Shown here piece after piece: positions 7,169 through 14,413 of a stretch of 34,692 bases of DNA. Under the pieces are notes generated by a model. The model was not told the origin of the DNA. It made no database searches and saw only the letters and a list, made by a program, of their open reading frames with translations. Both the position numbers and the translations under genes were made by a program. The stretch's first letter is position 1. The number at the start of each line of letters is the position of its first letter. The DNA is from Flavipsychrobacter sp. (GTDB taxonomy: Bacteria; Bacteroidota; Bacteroidia; Chitinophagales; Chitinophagaceae). Location: the NCBI GenBank assembly GCA_016786665.1, contig JAEUVZ010000002.1, positions 1 through 34,692 on the forward strand, in the 5' to 3' direction.

Positions 7169-7522
7169 CTACTCTTTGGTGGGAGCCTTTCCTTTCAGCC
7201 GGTTCATAGGTTTTACGATGAACAGGAAGATGGAGAATGCTATGATGAGGAAATGCACACAGTTCTGTATGAACAGGCCATAGTTAATGGAAACGGCAGG
7301 CTCTGTTATTTTTCCCGCGGCATCGGCCACTTCTTCCTTCAGCACTATTTTCAGGTCTTCAAAGTTTACACCACCTATCATCATGCCGAGGGGTGGCATC
7401 AACACGTCGGTCACCAGCGAGTCCACAATTTGGGCGAAAGCAGCTCCAATCACCACACCCACGGCAAGGTCCATCACATTTCCCTGCGATATGAATTCTT
7501 TAAATTCTGATTTCAAAGACAT
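7169..7522 (-). CDS. mscL: Large-conductance mechanosensitive channel MscL
   Basis: This 117-residue protein forms the pentameric inner-membrane channel that opens on membrane tension and releases solutes during hypo-osmotic shock. The N-terminal amphipathic helix and the first transmembrane helix are clearly conserved (KEFISQGNVMDLAVGVVIGA, FAQIVDSLV, residues about 8-38). A periplasmic loop follows, then the second transmembrane helix at about 79-103 and a basic end (KPMNRLKGKAPTKE). It is shorter than the E. coli protein (136 residues): the C-terminal cytoplasmic helix bundle is essentially missing, a part known to be dispensable for gating. The gene stands alone and converges with the tiny lipoprotein ORF. 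Confidence 0.97.
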   Translation of the reverse strand: MSLKSEFKEFISQGNVMDLAVGVVIGAAFAQIVDSLVTDVLMPPLGMMIGGVNFEDLKIVLKEEVADAAGKITEPAVSINYGLFIQNCVHFLIIAFSIFLFIVKPMNRLKGKAPTKE

Positions 7523-7538
7523 AAGTAATTGTTTTTCA

Positions 7539-7570
7539 TAAAGTTACAGTGTAGGAATAACGTTGTCAAG
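7539..7570 (-). promoter_or_regulatory. Promoter of mscL
   Basis: On the minus strand CTTG (7570-7567) is followed after 20 nt by TAACTTTA (7546-7539), one base off TAnnTTTG. The predicted transcription start would be about 10 nt before the mscL ATG at 7522. Confidence 0.5.
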
Positions 7571-7628
7571 TGGCGGCTGAAGAATTGTCAGTGGCCCGGA
7601 TGCTTCAATTTTCTTATTTTTTGCCCGG

Positions 7629-8288
7629 ATGAGAAAGATCGTATTGTGGGCCCTGGCGTTGTGCGGGCCATATATAGCAGCAGCACAAAAGGATAAGAAT
7701 ATATGCGCCTGCAGCGGCCAGGCACTATGGGGAACCGCGAATCCGCAGAGCCGAGACCTGTTTGACCCGGCACTAGTGAAGGCCGCCAGGTACAAAGAAG
7801 CCACCATTACCCTGGGCCACCAGTCCAGGGGCAAGGACAACATGCTCAGCAATACCGGGAGCCCCTACCTGTATGCCCGCTACCAGTTTAACGACAGCGG
7901 CTTCGTAACACGGATAACCGAGTACTACAATGGGACGCCCCGCTATGTGAGCCAGTACCAGCGCAACGCGCAGAACGTGGTGACCCGTAAGCTGTTCTCC
8001 GCGGCGGATAGCGCCGGTAATATCAACACGGCATCGTATGAGTACTTCGCCTACCAGTACTATTACGAAAAAGGCCGGCTGGTGCAGATGAATGTAATAG
8101 ACAAAGCCTACAGCGACAAGCCCGATATACTGAGCCGCCGGGAGTATTATGAGTATGATGACGGCGGCCGGGAGGTGCGCAAACGGTATGTGCAGCGCCA
8201 GCGCTTCTCGCCCGCCCGCACGGATACTACGGTAGAAACCACCCGCTACAGCGCGACAGGTAGGCTGCCTGATGAAAGTGGCTTATAA
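7629..8288 (+). CDS. Secreted protein of unknown function, Tyr-rich, YD-repeat-like
   Basis: This encodes 219 residues with a Sec signal peptide (MRKIVLWALALCGPYIAAAQ). The mature part is rich in Tyr, Arg and Asp, with short stretches that look like degenerate YD/RHS-type beta units (YQFNDSGFVTRITEYYNGTP, YYYEKGRLVQMNV, YEYDDGGREVRKRYV). The spacing is loose, and I do not claim RHS membership. There are two cysteines close together near the mature start (ICACSG). No sorting domain or transmembrane segment follows, so a periplasmic or outer-membrane-associated location is likely. It stands alone between mscL and rnr. A T-rich stretch ending in TTTG (7615-7623) lies just before the ATG. Confidence 0.7.
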   Translation: MRKIVLWALALCGPYIAAAQKDKNICACSGQALWGTANPQSRDLFDPALVKAARYKEATITLGHQSRGKDNMLSNTGSPYLYARYQFNDSGFVTRITEYYNGTPRYVSQYQRNAQNVVTRKLFSAADSAGNINTASYEYFAYQYYYEKGRLVQMNVIDKAYSDKPDILSRREYYEYDDGGREVRKRYVQRQRFSPARTDTTVETTRYSATGRLPDESGL

Positions 8289-8439
8289 GTAGGCTGCTTG
8301 GTTGTGTTGCAATGGTAGCAGGGATAAAGGGCTAATTCCTGAGCCCGCTTCTGGGGCATGGTTATTTACGCATATTTAACGCACTTGAATATAGCACAAA
8401 ATGACAATGCTTATCTTTAACCGGAAATGAAACCACACA

Positions 8440-10512
8440 ATGGCTAAAAAGACGAAGAAAACGAAGAAAACCGGGGAGCAGCACAGCACCGGTAGATTCT
8501 TTACCGGCAGGCTGGAAATTACCCGCAGCGGTATGGGCTTCCTGGTGATGGAAGGTGACAGCCAGGACGTGCTGATAAAGCGCGACAACATACGTAATGC
8601 ACTGAACGGCGACGAAGTAAAAGTAGAGGTGATAAAACTATCGCGCGGCGGTGGCCGGGCGGAAGGAAAGGTGGTGGAAGTGCTCCGCCGCAAGCAGACT
8701 GAATTCAGCGGCCGGGTGGATGTACACCCGCATTTCGCGTTCCTGATAACAGACAGCGACAAAATGCCGCTGGATATATTCATTCCCCTGCACCTGCTGG
8801 GCGAGGCCAAGAACGGCGACCATGCGGTAGCCAAAATAGTGGAGTGGACCGGTAAAACGAAGAACCCGGTAGGGGAGATTGTGAGCATACTGACCAACGA
8901 GACCCGCAACGAGATAGCGATGCAGGGCATACTGATGGAGAACGGTTTCCCGCTCACGTTCCCCGACGAGGTACTGGAGGAAGCCGCCCGATACCCGGAA
9001 GGGGTAGACAGCGCCGAGGTGAAGAAGCGCCGCGATATGCGCGATACGCTCACCTTTACCATAGACCCGGTAGATGCCAAAGATTTTGATGACGCCATAT
9101 CGTATAAGGTGCTGAAAGGTGGCGTGTACGAGATAGGCGTACACATAGCCGATGTGAGCCACTACATAGAAAAGGACTCCGTACTGGACAAGGAAGCCTA
9201 TCACCGTGCCACCAGCGTGTACCTGCCTGACAGGGTGCTGCCCATGCTGCCCGAGCGCCTCTCCAACGAGCTGTGCTCGCTGCGGCCCAATGAGGATAAA
9301 TACACTTTCTCGGCGGTGTTCCAGGTAACGAAGGAGGGAAAGGTAAAGGACTACTGGCTGGGGCGCACCATTATTCACTCCCGGCGCCGGTTTACCTATG
9401 AAGAGGTGCAGGAAATAATAGAGGGCGCTGAGGGCGACCTGAAAGAAGAGATACTGCTGGTGAATGAGCTATCGCAAAACCTGCGTAAGGCCCGGTTTAA
9501 GAAAGGCGCTATCAACTTCTCCTCGCAGGAGGTGCGCTTTAAGCTGGATGAGAAAGGAAAGCCCATAGGGATAGTGGTGAAGGAAAGCAAAGAAGCCCAC
9601 CAGCTGATAGAAGAGCTGATGCTGCTGGCCAACCGAACGGTAGCCGAATACGTATCGGGAAAGACGGTGAAAGACAAGCCGGTGCCCTTCCCTTACCGTG
9701 TGCACGACCAGCCCGATGAAGAGAAGCTGAAAGTATTTATGATGTTTGCCGGAAAGTATGGCCACAAGTTCAACCTCAGCTCGCCGGACTCGATTGCGCG
9801 GTCGTTCAACGAAATGCTGAAACTGGTGCAGGGCAAGCCCGAGCAGCATGTGCTGGAAAGCCTGGGCATCCGCACGATGGCCAAGGCGGTGTACACTACC
9901 GAGAATATAGGACACTATGGCCTGGGCTTCGAGAACTATTGCCATTTTACCTCGCCGATACGCCGTTACCCCGACGTACTGGTGCACCGCATACTGCAGG
10001 AATGCCTGGACGCCGACATACACCCGGTGAAGCACCTGGAGCAGCAGTGCCGCCACTGCAGCGACCAGGAGCGCCGCGCGATGGAAGCGGAACGCGCAGC
10101 CAATAAGTATAAGCAGGTAGAGTTTATGATGGACCATGTAGGGGAGGAGTTTGAAGCGGTGGTGAGCGGTGTATCTGGTTTTGGCTTCTGGGCCGAAACG
10201 GTGGACCACAAATGTGAGGGCATGGTATCGATGACCGACCTGAACACCATAGACGACTTTGAACTGAAGGAAGGGGAATACGCACTGCTGGGCCGCCATA
10301 CCGGCATCCGCTTTGGTGTAGGCGACAAAGTAAAGATACAGGTAGCCGCCGCCAACCTGGACAAGAGGCAACTGGATTATAGTATCTTAGAGGCGCCGCA
10401 GGGCGCTAAAGCAGGCAGGGGAGATACGAGGGGCATGGAACGCCAGCCGTATAAGCCGGAGAGGCCCAAGGGCGGCGCCGGCCGGAAGAAAGACCCCAAA
10501 CGCAAAAAGTAA
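8440..10512 (+). CDS. rnr: Ribonuclease R (3'-5' exoribonuclease)
   Basis: RNase R degrades structured RNA processively from the 3' end in mRNA turnover and rRNA quality control. This protein has 690 residues: a lysine-rich start, OB-type cold-shock domains (about 20-180), then the RNB catalytic domain. There, IDPVDAKDFDDAIS supplies the four metal-binding aspartates D209, D215, D217 and D218. A C-terminal S1 domain lies at about 568-650 (GEEFEAVVSGVSGFGFWAE), followed by a basic tail (RKKDPKRKK), a usual RNase R feature that RNase II lacks. ENIGHYGLGF and YCHFTSPIRRYPD are typical RNB motifs. The polyprenyl synthase starts 3 nt after its stop, so the two form an operon. The best promoter-like match upstream is TATCTTTA at 8412-8419. 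Confidence 0.97.
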   Translation: MAKKTKKTKKTGEQHSTGRFFTGRLEITRSGMGFLVMEGDSQDVLIKRDNIRNALNGDEVKVEVIKLSRGGGRAEGKVVEVLRRKQTEFSGRVDVHPHFAFLITDSDKMPLDIFIPLHLLGEAKNGDHAVAKIVEWTGKTKNPVGEIVSILTNETRNEIAMQGILMENGFPLTFPDEVLEEAARYPEGVDSAEVKKRRDMRDTLTFTIDPVDAKDFDDAISYKVLKGGVYEIGVHIADVSHYIEKDSVLDKEAYHRATSVYLPDRVLPMLPERLSNELCSLRPNEDKYTFSAVFQVTKEGKVKDYWLGRTIIHSRRRFTYEEVQEIIEGAEGDLKEEILLVNELSQNLRKARFKKGAINFSSQEVRFKLDEKGKPIGIVVKESKEAHQLIEELMLLANRTVAEYVSGKTVKDKPVPFPYRVHDQPDEEKLKVFMMFAGKYGHKFNLSSPDSIARSFNEMLKLVQGKPEQHVLESLGIRTMAKAVYTTENIGHYGLGFENYCHFTSPIRRYPDVLVHRILQECLDADIHPVKHLEQQCRHCSDQERRAMEAERAANKYKQVEFMMDHVGEEFEAVVSGVSGFGFWAETVDHKCEGMVSMTDLNTIDDFELKEGEYALLGRHTGIRFGVGDKVKIQVAAANLDKRQLDYSILEAPQGAKAGRGDTRGMERQPYKPERPKGGAGRKKDPKRKK

Positions 10513-10515
10513 TTC

Positions 10516-11481
10516 ATGCACTCATTTACACAACTGACGGCTCTGTTTGAAGAGCGATTTATACACGAAGCGCCTTTTCCCGGTGCGCCGAATAATCTCT
10601 ACGCCCCCTGCACCTACCTGCTGCAACTGGGTGGGAAGCGGGTGCGCCCGGTACTCTGCCTGATGGGCAACGAGCTCTTTGGCGATATAGGCCCAGATGC
10701 CTGGCATGCCGGGTATGCCATAGAGCTGTTCCACAACTTTACGCTGATACACGACGACATAATGGACAAAGCGCCGCTGCGGCGCGGGCAGCCTACCGTA
10801 CACGAAAAGTACGGCCTCACGGCGGGTATTCTCTGCGGGGATGTGATGAATATATACGCTTACGAGCAACTGGCGAAGGTGCGGACATCGCTGGGACAGA
10901 TACTGCACCTGTTTAACAAAACAGCCATAGAGGTGTGCGAAGGCCAGCAGCTGGATATGGACTTTGAGCAACGCGGCGATGTACACATAGACGAATACAT
11001 ACAAATGATAACCCTGAAGACAAGCGTGCTACTGGCCTGCGCCCTGAAGATGGGCGCGCTGATAGGCGGCGCTACGGAAGGGAATGCCGATAAGCTCTAC
11101 GAGTTTGGCAAGAACCTGGGCATTGCATTCCAGTTGCAGGATGATTACCTGGATGCGTACGGGGCTACCGATAAACTGGGCAAGCAGAATGGCGGAGATA
11201 TAAAGGCGAACAAGAAAACCTACCTGCTGCTGAAAGCGATGGAGAACGCCAACCGGGAGCAGCGCGCCGCTATGGAGCAGCTCCTGCTGACGGACGGAGC
11301 GGGTAAGGTGGCTGATATGCTGCAGTTGTTTTCGGACACCCGCGCCGACCTCGCCTGCCGGGATGCCGTGGCCCTGTACTCCCGCCGCGCGTTCGACAGC
11401 CTGGAGGACGTTGCCGCGCTCCGGAAACGCAAGGAGCCACTGCACGAACTGGCGAGTTATTTGTTGATGAGAGATTCCTGA
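10516..11481 (+). CDS. Polyprenyl (farnesyl/geranylgeranyl-type) diphosphate synthase
   Basis: This cytosolic trans-prenyltransferase joins isopentenyl diphosphate to allylic diphosphates and makes precursors of quinones, carotenoids or undecaprenyl lipids. It has 321 residues. The family motifs are in order: GGKRVRP near residue 39, the first aspartate-rich motif DDIMD (80-84) with RRGQPTVH after it, and the second aspartate-rich motif DDYLD (209-213) in FQLQDDYLD. Chain length cannot be fixed safely from sequence. The residues just before the first motif (LFHNFTLIHDD) include Phe at position -5 or so, which fits short chains (C15-C20). Its ATG follows the rnr stop by 3 nt, so translation is probably coupled. 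Confidence 0.93.
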   Translation: MHSFTQLTALFEERFIHEAPFPGAPNNLYAPCTYLLQLGGKRVRPVLCLMGNELFGDIGPDAWHAGYAIELFHNFTLIHDDIMDKAPLRRGQPTVHEKYGLTAGILCGDVMNIYAYEQLAKVRTSLGQILHLFNKTAIEVCEGQQLDMDFEQRGDVHIDEYIQMITLKTSVLLACALKMGALIGGATEGNADKLYEFGKNLGIAFQLQDDYLDAYGATDKLGKQNGGDIKANKKTYLLLKAMENANREQRAAMEQLLLTDGAGKVADMLQLFSDTRADLACRDAVALYSRRAFDSLEDVAALRKRKEPLHELASYLLMRDS

Positions 11482-11514
11482 ACCGTGTATAACTAATTTT
11501 CTTGCGGGTAATTT

Positions 11515-11610
11515 AAACGCAAAGTGCGCGCAAAGGTTCGCAAAGGGAAAGTTTGAGAGGCGTAATAAAGCTTTGCGTTTCTTTGCGATACTTGGCGAAC
11601 TTTGTGGTTA
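11515..11610. repeat. Helically phased CGCAAAG heptamer repeat with inverted arms
   Basis: The left arm has CGCAAAG three times, at 11518-11524, 11529-11535 and 11539-11545. The right arm has the reverse form CTTTGCG at 11571-11577 and 11581-11587, then variants CTTGGCG (11591) and CTTTGTG (11600). Steps are 9-11 nt, close to one helical turn, and the arms are inverted around 11546-11570. Sequences of this look are scattered in many Bacteroidota genomes, so this is probably a dispersed repeat. It can also fold into a long imperfect hairpin behind the rnr operon. Confidence 0.75.
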
Positions 11611-11623
11611 ATTTTTATTTTTG
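11592..11623 (+). promoter_or_regulatory. Promoter of the EVE gene, probably leaderless
   Basis: TTG at 11592-11594 lies 21 nt before a perfect -7 box TATTTTTG (11616-11623). The ATG at 11628 begins only 4 nt after the -7 box, so transcription should start at or next to the start codon. The -33 part overlaps the last units of the CGCAAAG repeat. Confidence 0.6.
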
Positions 11624-11627
11624 ACTC

Positions 11628-12038
11628 ATGAACTACTGGCTGATAAAATCGGAACCGTTTAAATATAGTTGGGATCAATTCGTGAAGGATGGAAAGACCT
11701 TTTGGGACGGGGTGCGCAATTATGCGGCACGTAATAACCTGAAAGCGATGAAGAAGGGCGACCAGGTATTTTTCTATCACAGCAATGAGGGACTGGAGAT
11801 AGTAGGCATAGCCGAAGTAGTAAAAGAGGCCTACCAGGACCCGACAACGGACGACCCGAACTGGGTAGTGGTGGACTTTAAACCCGTACAGGCCATGCCC
11901 AAACCGGTAACCCTGGCACAGCTAAAAGCCGACCCTTCTGTCGCCGATATGGACCTGATACGATTAAGCCGCTTGTCGGTGGGTGCTGTTAAGCCTGCGG
12001 AGTGGAAGAAGGTGTTGAAGATGGGTGGGGTGAAGTAA
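11628..12038 (+). CDS. EVE domain-containing protein (putative modified-base reader)
   Basis: The 136 residues form a single EVE domain, a PUA-like fold related to human THYN1. Visible family features are MNYWLIKSEP at the start, YSWDQF, WDGVRNYAARNNL, MKKGDQVFFYHSN, IVGIAEVVKEAYQDPT and IRLSRLSV. EVE domains bind DNA or RNA bearing modified bases such as 5-methylcytosine and are often fused to restriction nucleases. This stand-alone form has no nuclease or methylase next to it, so its partner is unknown. The start is fixed by the conserved N-terminal motif. Confidence 0.93.
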   Translation: MNYWLIKSEPFKYSWDQFVKDGKTFWDGVRNYAARNNLKAMKKGDQVFFYHSNEGLEIVGIAEVVKEAYQDPTTDDPNWVVVDFKPVQAMPKPVTLAQLKADPSVADMDLIRLSRLSVGAVKPAEWKKVLKMGGVK

Positions 12039-12063
12039 GATACTAAAAGCCAAGTAAAGGACC

Positions 12064-12247
12064 GTCATTTCGAATGAAACGAAGTCCCGCAATAGCGGGA
12101 TGAAGTGCAGTGAGAAATCTCTTGAGGACTAGCGGTAAAGCCTGATAGAGAAAAGCCTCCAACTACTATCGTCACCGTCACTACCTCCCAACGGATTTCT
12201 CTCTTCGCTCTTCCCGCTAAGGCGGGATTCACTACGTTCGAAATGAC
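12064..12247. repeat. 184-bp inverted-repeat element (MITE/REP-like)
   Basis: The element begins GTCATTTCGAA (12064-12074) and ends with its exact reverse complement TTCGAAATGAC (12237-12247). Inside are matching imperfect arms: AGAAATCT near 12112-12120 against GGATTTCTC near 12193, and two small hairpins (CCCGCAATAGCGGG near 12088, CCCGCTAAGGCGGG near 12213). There is no coding frame. This sequence type, GTCATTTCGAA...GAGAAATCT, is a common dispersed repeat in Bacteroidota. It sits between the convergent EVE and desaturase genes and may double as their terminator. Confidence 0.8.
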
Positions 12248-12253
12248 GTTCTT

Positions 12254-13153
12254 CTATTTTTCTTTTCTCTGTTCAAACCAATTTTTCCTCAACTCCCGGG
12301 CGGTCTTGGTGCTGCCATCGTGGCTCCAGCCGGGGGGATTGAAGAGGTATCTCATTTTGGTGGAGAAGGGTAGTTTGCTTTTTAATACAGCGCCAATGGA
12401 AGCCCATTCATGAAAGATGATCTTCACCGGGTGGTGGGGGTTGTCCAGTGGCTTGGTAAGTCCATACACAGGCTTTTCGCCGGGCAGCTCTTCGGCGAAT
12501 GTGCCGAACATCCGGTCCCAGATAATGAGCGCCATACCCATGTTCTTATCCAGGTAGGGGATATTGCTGGCGTGGTGTACCCGGTGATGCGAGGGGCTGA
12601 CAAACACCAGCTCAAACCACCGGGGCATGGACTTGATGTATTGCGTATGCACCAATATTCCGTATATCTGGGTGATGGCATACATAAACAGTATATCTAT
12701 CGGGCGAAAACCCAGCAGCGCCAGGGGGATGAAGTACAGGTAACGATAGAATGGCATGAAGACCGAGGAGCGGAAGCCCGTAGTGAGGTTGTATTCTTCG
12801 GAAGAATGGTGGGTGACATGTACCGCCCAGAACAACCGCACATTATGGTCTACATAATGCTCCAGCCAAAACAGGAAGTCCTCCGCCAGGAACAGCACTA
12901 CCCAATAGGCTATGGGATTCCATGATACGGGCAGCGCATACTGAGAGAAGAACAATAGCACGAACAGGGCCACCCCGCGCAGCACCAGGTCTATGCCGGC
13001 GTTCACCAGGTTCAGGTAAATGTTGATGGCGGTTTCCTTCCAGGTGTAAAACTTCCAGTGGTGGAAATGGCTGAGCAGCAGCTCCAGCGGTATCAGCAGG
13101 GCATAGATGGGCGCAGAGAACCAAAAAATGATTTGTTTCTGAAACTCATCCAT
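12254..13153 (-). CDS. Sterol desaturase / fatty acid hydroxylase family membrane protein
   Basis: This is a 299-residue integral membrane di-iron enzyme. The histidine clusters of the superfamily are visible: HYVDH (H99 and H103), HVTHH (H112, H115, H116), a lone H169 and HHRVHH (H189-H194), separated by hydrophobic helices at about 8-27, 48-70, 79-97 and 138-170. Relatives hydroxylate or desaturate sterols, carotenoids or lipid alkyl chains using O2. The substrate here is unknown; a role on membrane lipids, ornithine lipids or hopanoids is possible. The start is placed at the ATG at 13153 (MDEFQKQ); a TTG three codons earlier is less likely. The strong terminator of frr lies just upstream, so it has its own promoter. 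Confidence 0.9.
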   Translation of the reverse strand: MDEFQKQIIFWFSAPIYALLIPLELLLSHFHHWKFYTWKETAINIYLNLVNAGIDLVLRGVALFVLLFFSQYALPVSWNPIAYWVVLFLAEDFLFWLEHYVDHNVRLFWAVHVTHHSSEEYNLTTGFRSSVFMPFYRYLYFIPLALLGFRPIDILFMYAITQIYGILVHTQYIKSMPRWFELVFVSPSHHRVHHASNIPYLDKNMGMALIIWDRMFGTFAEELPGEKPVYGLTKPLDNPHHPVKIIFHEWASIGAVLKSKLPFSTKMRYLFNPPGWSHDGSTKTARELRKNWFEQRKEK

Positions 13154-13183
13154 AAAAAGCAAACAGGTGTACCGGGAATGTTT

Positions 13184-13216
13184 AAAAAAAAGCTCGTTAC
13201 CATACAGTAACGAGCT
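13184..13216 (-). terminator. Rho-independent terminator of frr
   Basis: AGCTCGTTAC (13191-13200) and GTAACGAGCT (13207-13216) form a perfect 10-bp stem with a 6-nt loop. On the minus strand it is followed by seven T (13190-13184), a textbook terminator 70 nt after the frr stop codon. Confidence 0.92.
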
Positions 13217-13285
13217 GACAAAATTATGAATTTATTTTTAACCCTATATTGCCTCCCGCCATCGGGTAAGACACTCCTTGCCGGG

Positions 13286-13849
13286 TTATATCGTCATTAT
13301 TTCCTTATCCTTGTCTTTGCAGTGCTGGTCTACCAGGGCTATATACTTATCGGTAATGCCCTGTATGCGGCCTTCGCCATCTTTTGCCACGTCCTCGCTC
13401 AGTCCGTCTTTCTGTAGCTTTTTTACCGCTTCTATATTGTCGCGGCGTATGTTGCGAACAGCTACCTTGGCTTGTTCACCTTCGCCATTTACACGCTTTA
13501 CCAGTTCTTTCCGGCGCTCTTCGGTCAGCGGCGGCAGAAACAGGCGTATAAAGTTGCCGTCGTTTTGCGGATTGAGGCCGATATTGGAGGCGATGATGGC
13601 TTTTTCTATGGGGCCCAGCATGTTCTTCTCCCACGGCTGTATGGAAAGAGTGCGGGCATCGGCCACTGTAATGTTGGCTACCTGCGCCAGTGGCGTAGGG
13701 TTGCCGTAGTAGTCTACATGTATGCCGTCTACTATCATTGGGGTAGCCTTTCCGGCGCGTATCTTGCTCAGTTCTACCTCCAGGTGGTCGATGGCCTTTT
13801 TCATCTGTTTGGCCGTGTCATCAATTATCGTATCAAGTGCCTCGCTCAT
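13286..13849 (-). CDS. frr: Ribosome recycling factor
   Basis: RRF, together with EF-G, splits the post-termination 70S ribosome and frees mRNA and tRNA. The 187-residue length is standard. Visible hallmarks are the long helix start (KKAIDHLEVELSKIRAGKAT), YYGNPTPLAQVANI, ARTLSIQPWEKNMLGPIEKA, NPQNDGNFIRLFLPPLTEER and VRNIRRDN. It is transcribed alone: a perfect -7 box lies upstream and a strong terminator follows. In many bacteria frr follows pyrH and tsf; neither is nearby here. Confidence 0.98.
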   Translation of the reverse strand: MSEALDTIIDDTAKQMKKAIDHLEVELSKIRAGKATPMIVDGIHVDYYGNPTPLAQVANITVADARTLSIQPWEKNMLGPIEKAIIASNIGLNPQNDGNFIRLFLPPLTEERRKELVKRVNGEGEQAKVAVRNIRRDNIEAVKKLQKDGLSEDVAKDGEGRIQGITDKYIALVDQHCKDKDKEIMTI

Positions 13850-13877
13850 ATTAGTGGTTTGAGATTTTTGCAGGAAG

Positions 13878-13885
13878 CAAATGTA
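13878..13885 (-). promoter_or_regulatory. -7 promoter box of frr
   Basis: The minus strand carries TACATTTG (13885-13878), an exact match to TAnnTTTG, 28 nt before the ATG at 13849. The nearest TTTG upstream (13915-13912) is 26 nt away, longer than usual, so only the -7 element is claimed. Confidence 0.45.
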
Positions 13886-13926
13886 AAAAATGTTTTTTTA
13901 AGATGTAATGGCAAATATTGTTATGT

Positions 13927-13949
13927 ATGCCCGCTGCGGCCGCGGGCAT
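13927..13949. repeat. GC-rich inverted repeat between divergent frr and Fe-S carrier genes
   Basis: ATGCCCGC (13927-13934) and GCGGGCAT (13942-13949) form an 8-bp perfect stem with a 7-nt loop, in an otherwise AT-rich divergent intergenic region. Both flanking genes point away from it, so it is not their terminator. A regulatory site or a dispersed repeat fragment is possible. Confidence 0.5.
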
Positions 13950-14008
13950 TGTTCGTTTTTACAGGGGGAAACCTCTATCTTGCTATATACAGTATTTAAC
14001 AGTACATA

Positions 14009-14040
14009 TTTGGTTACCCTTTGGCGCTGTGGTAACTTTG
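14009..14040 (+). promoter_or_regulatory. Consensus promoter of the Fe-S carrier gene, with inverted repeat
   Basis: TTTG (14009-14012) and TAACTTTG (14033-14040) match the Bacteroidota -33 and -7 boxes exactly with a 20-nt spacer. Between them GTTACC (14013-14018) and GGTAAC (14031-14036) form an inverted repeat that reaches into the -7 box, a possible operator. Confidence 0.75.
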
Positions 14041-14059
14041 TACAAACACAAGTGAATCA

Positions 14060-14404
14060 ATGGAAACAGCGATAAATACGCCGGTGAAACTGACGGCTTC
14101 GGCGATAGAAGAAGTGAAAAGGCTGATGAACGAACCCGATTTTGCGGCAGGGCAATACCTACGCGTGGGCGTAAAGGGCGGCGGCTGCTCCGGCATGACC
14201 TATGTGCTGGGCTTTGACATAAAGGAAGGCGACGATGAGGCATACGATATAGAAGGAATACCCGTTATAATGAAGACCGCCCATGGCATATACCTGATGG
14301 GTATAGAAGTGGACTTCCAGAGCGGGCTGAACGCAAGGGGCTTCGTATTTAATAATCCCAATGCCAGCAGCACCTGTGGCTGCGGCACCTCGTTTGCCGT
14401 ATAA
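14060..14404 (+). CDS. A-type iron-sulfur cluster carrier (IscA/SufA/ErpA family)
   Basis: The 114-residue HesB/IscA-fold protein accepts Fe-S clusters from a scaffold and passes them to target enzymes in the cytosol. The three conserved cysteines are present: C43 in GGGCSGMTY, and C106 and C108 in the C-terminal CGCG. LTASAIEEVKRLM and YLRVGVKGGGCSG are typical of the family. Which subfamily it belongs to (IscA, SufA, ErpA) is not certain, so no symbol is given; no isc or suf genes are adjacent. It has its own consensus promoter, and the MORN-like gene starts 9 nt after its stop, so the two are likely cotranscribed. Confidence 0.93.
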   Translation: METAINTPVKLTASAIEEVKRLMNEPDFAAGQYLRVGVKGGGCSGMTYVLGFDIKEGDDEAYDIEGIPVIMKTAHGIYLMGIEVDFQSGLNARGFVFNNPNASSTCGCGTSFAV

Positions 14405-14413
14405 GTATAAGAT

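Noticed and set aside
8638-10371. Long minus-strand frames opposite rnr
   Set aside because: They are antisense to a confidently identified RNase R; there are no recognisable domains.
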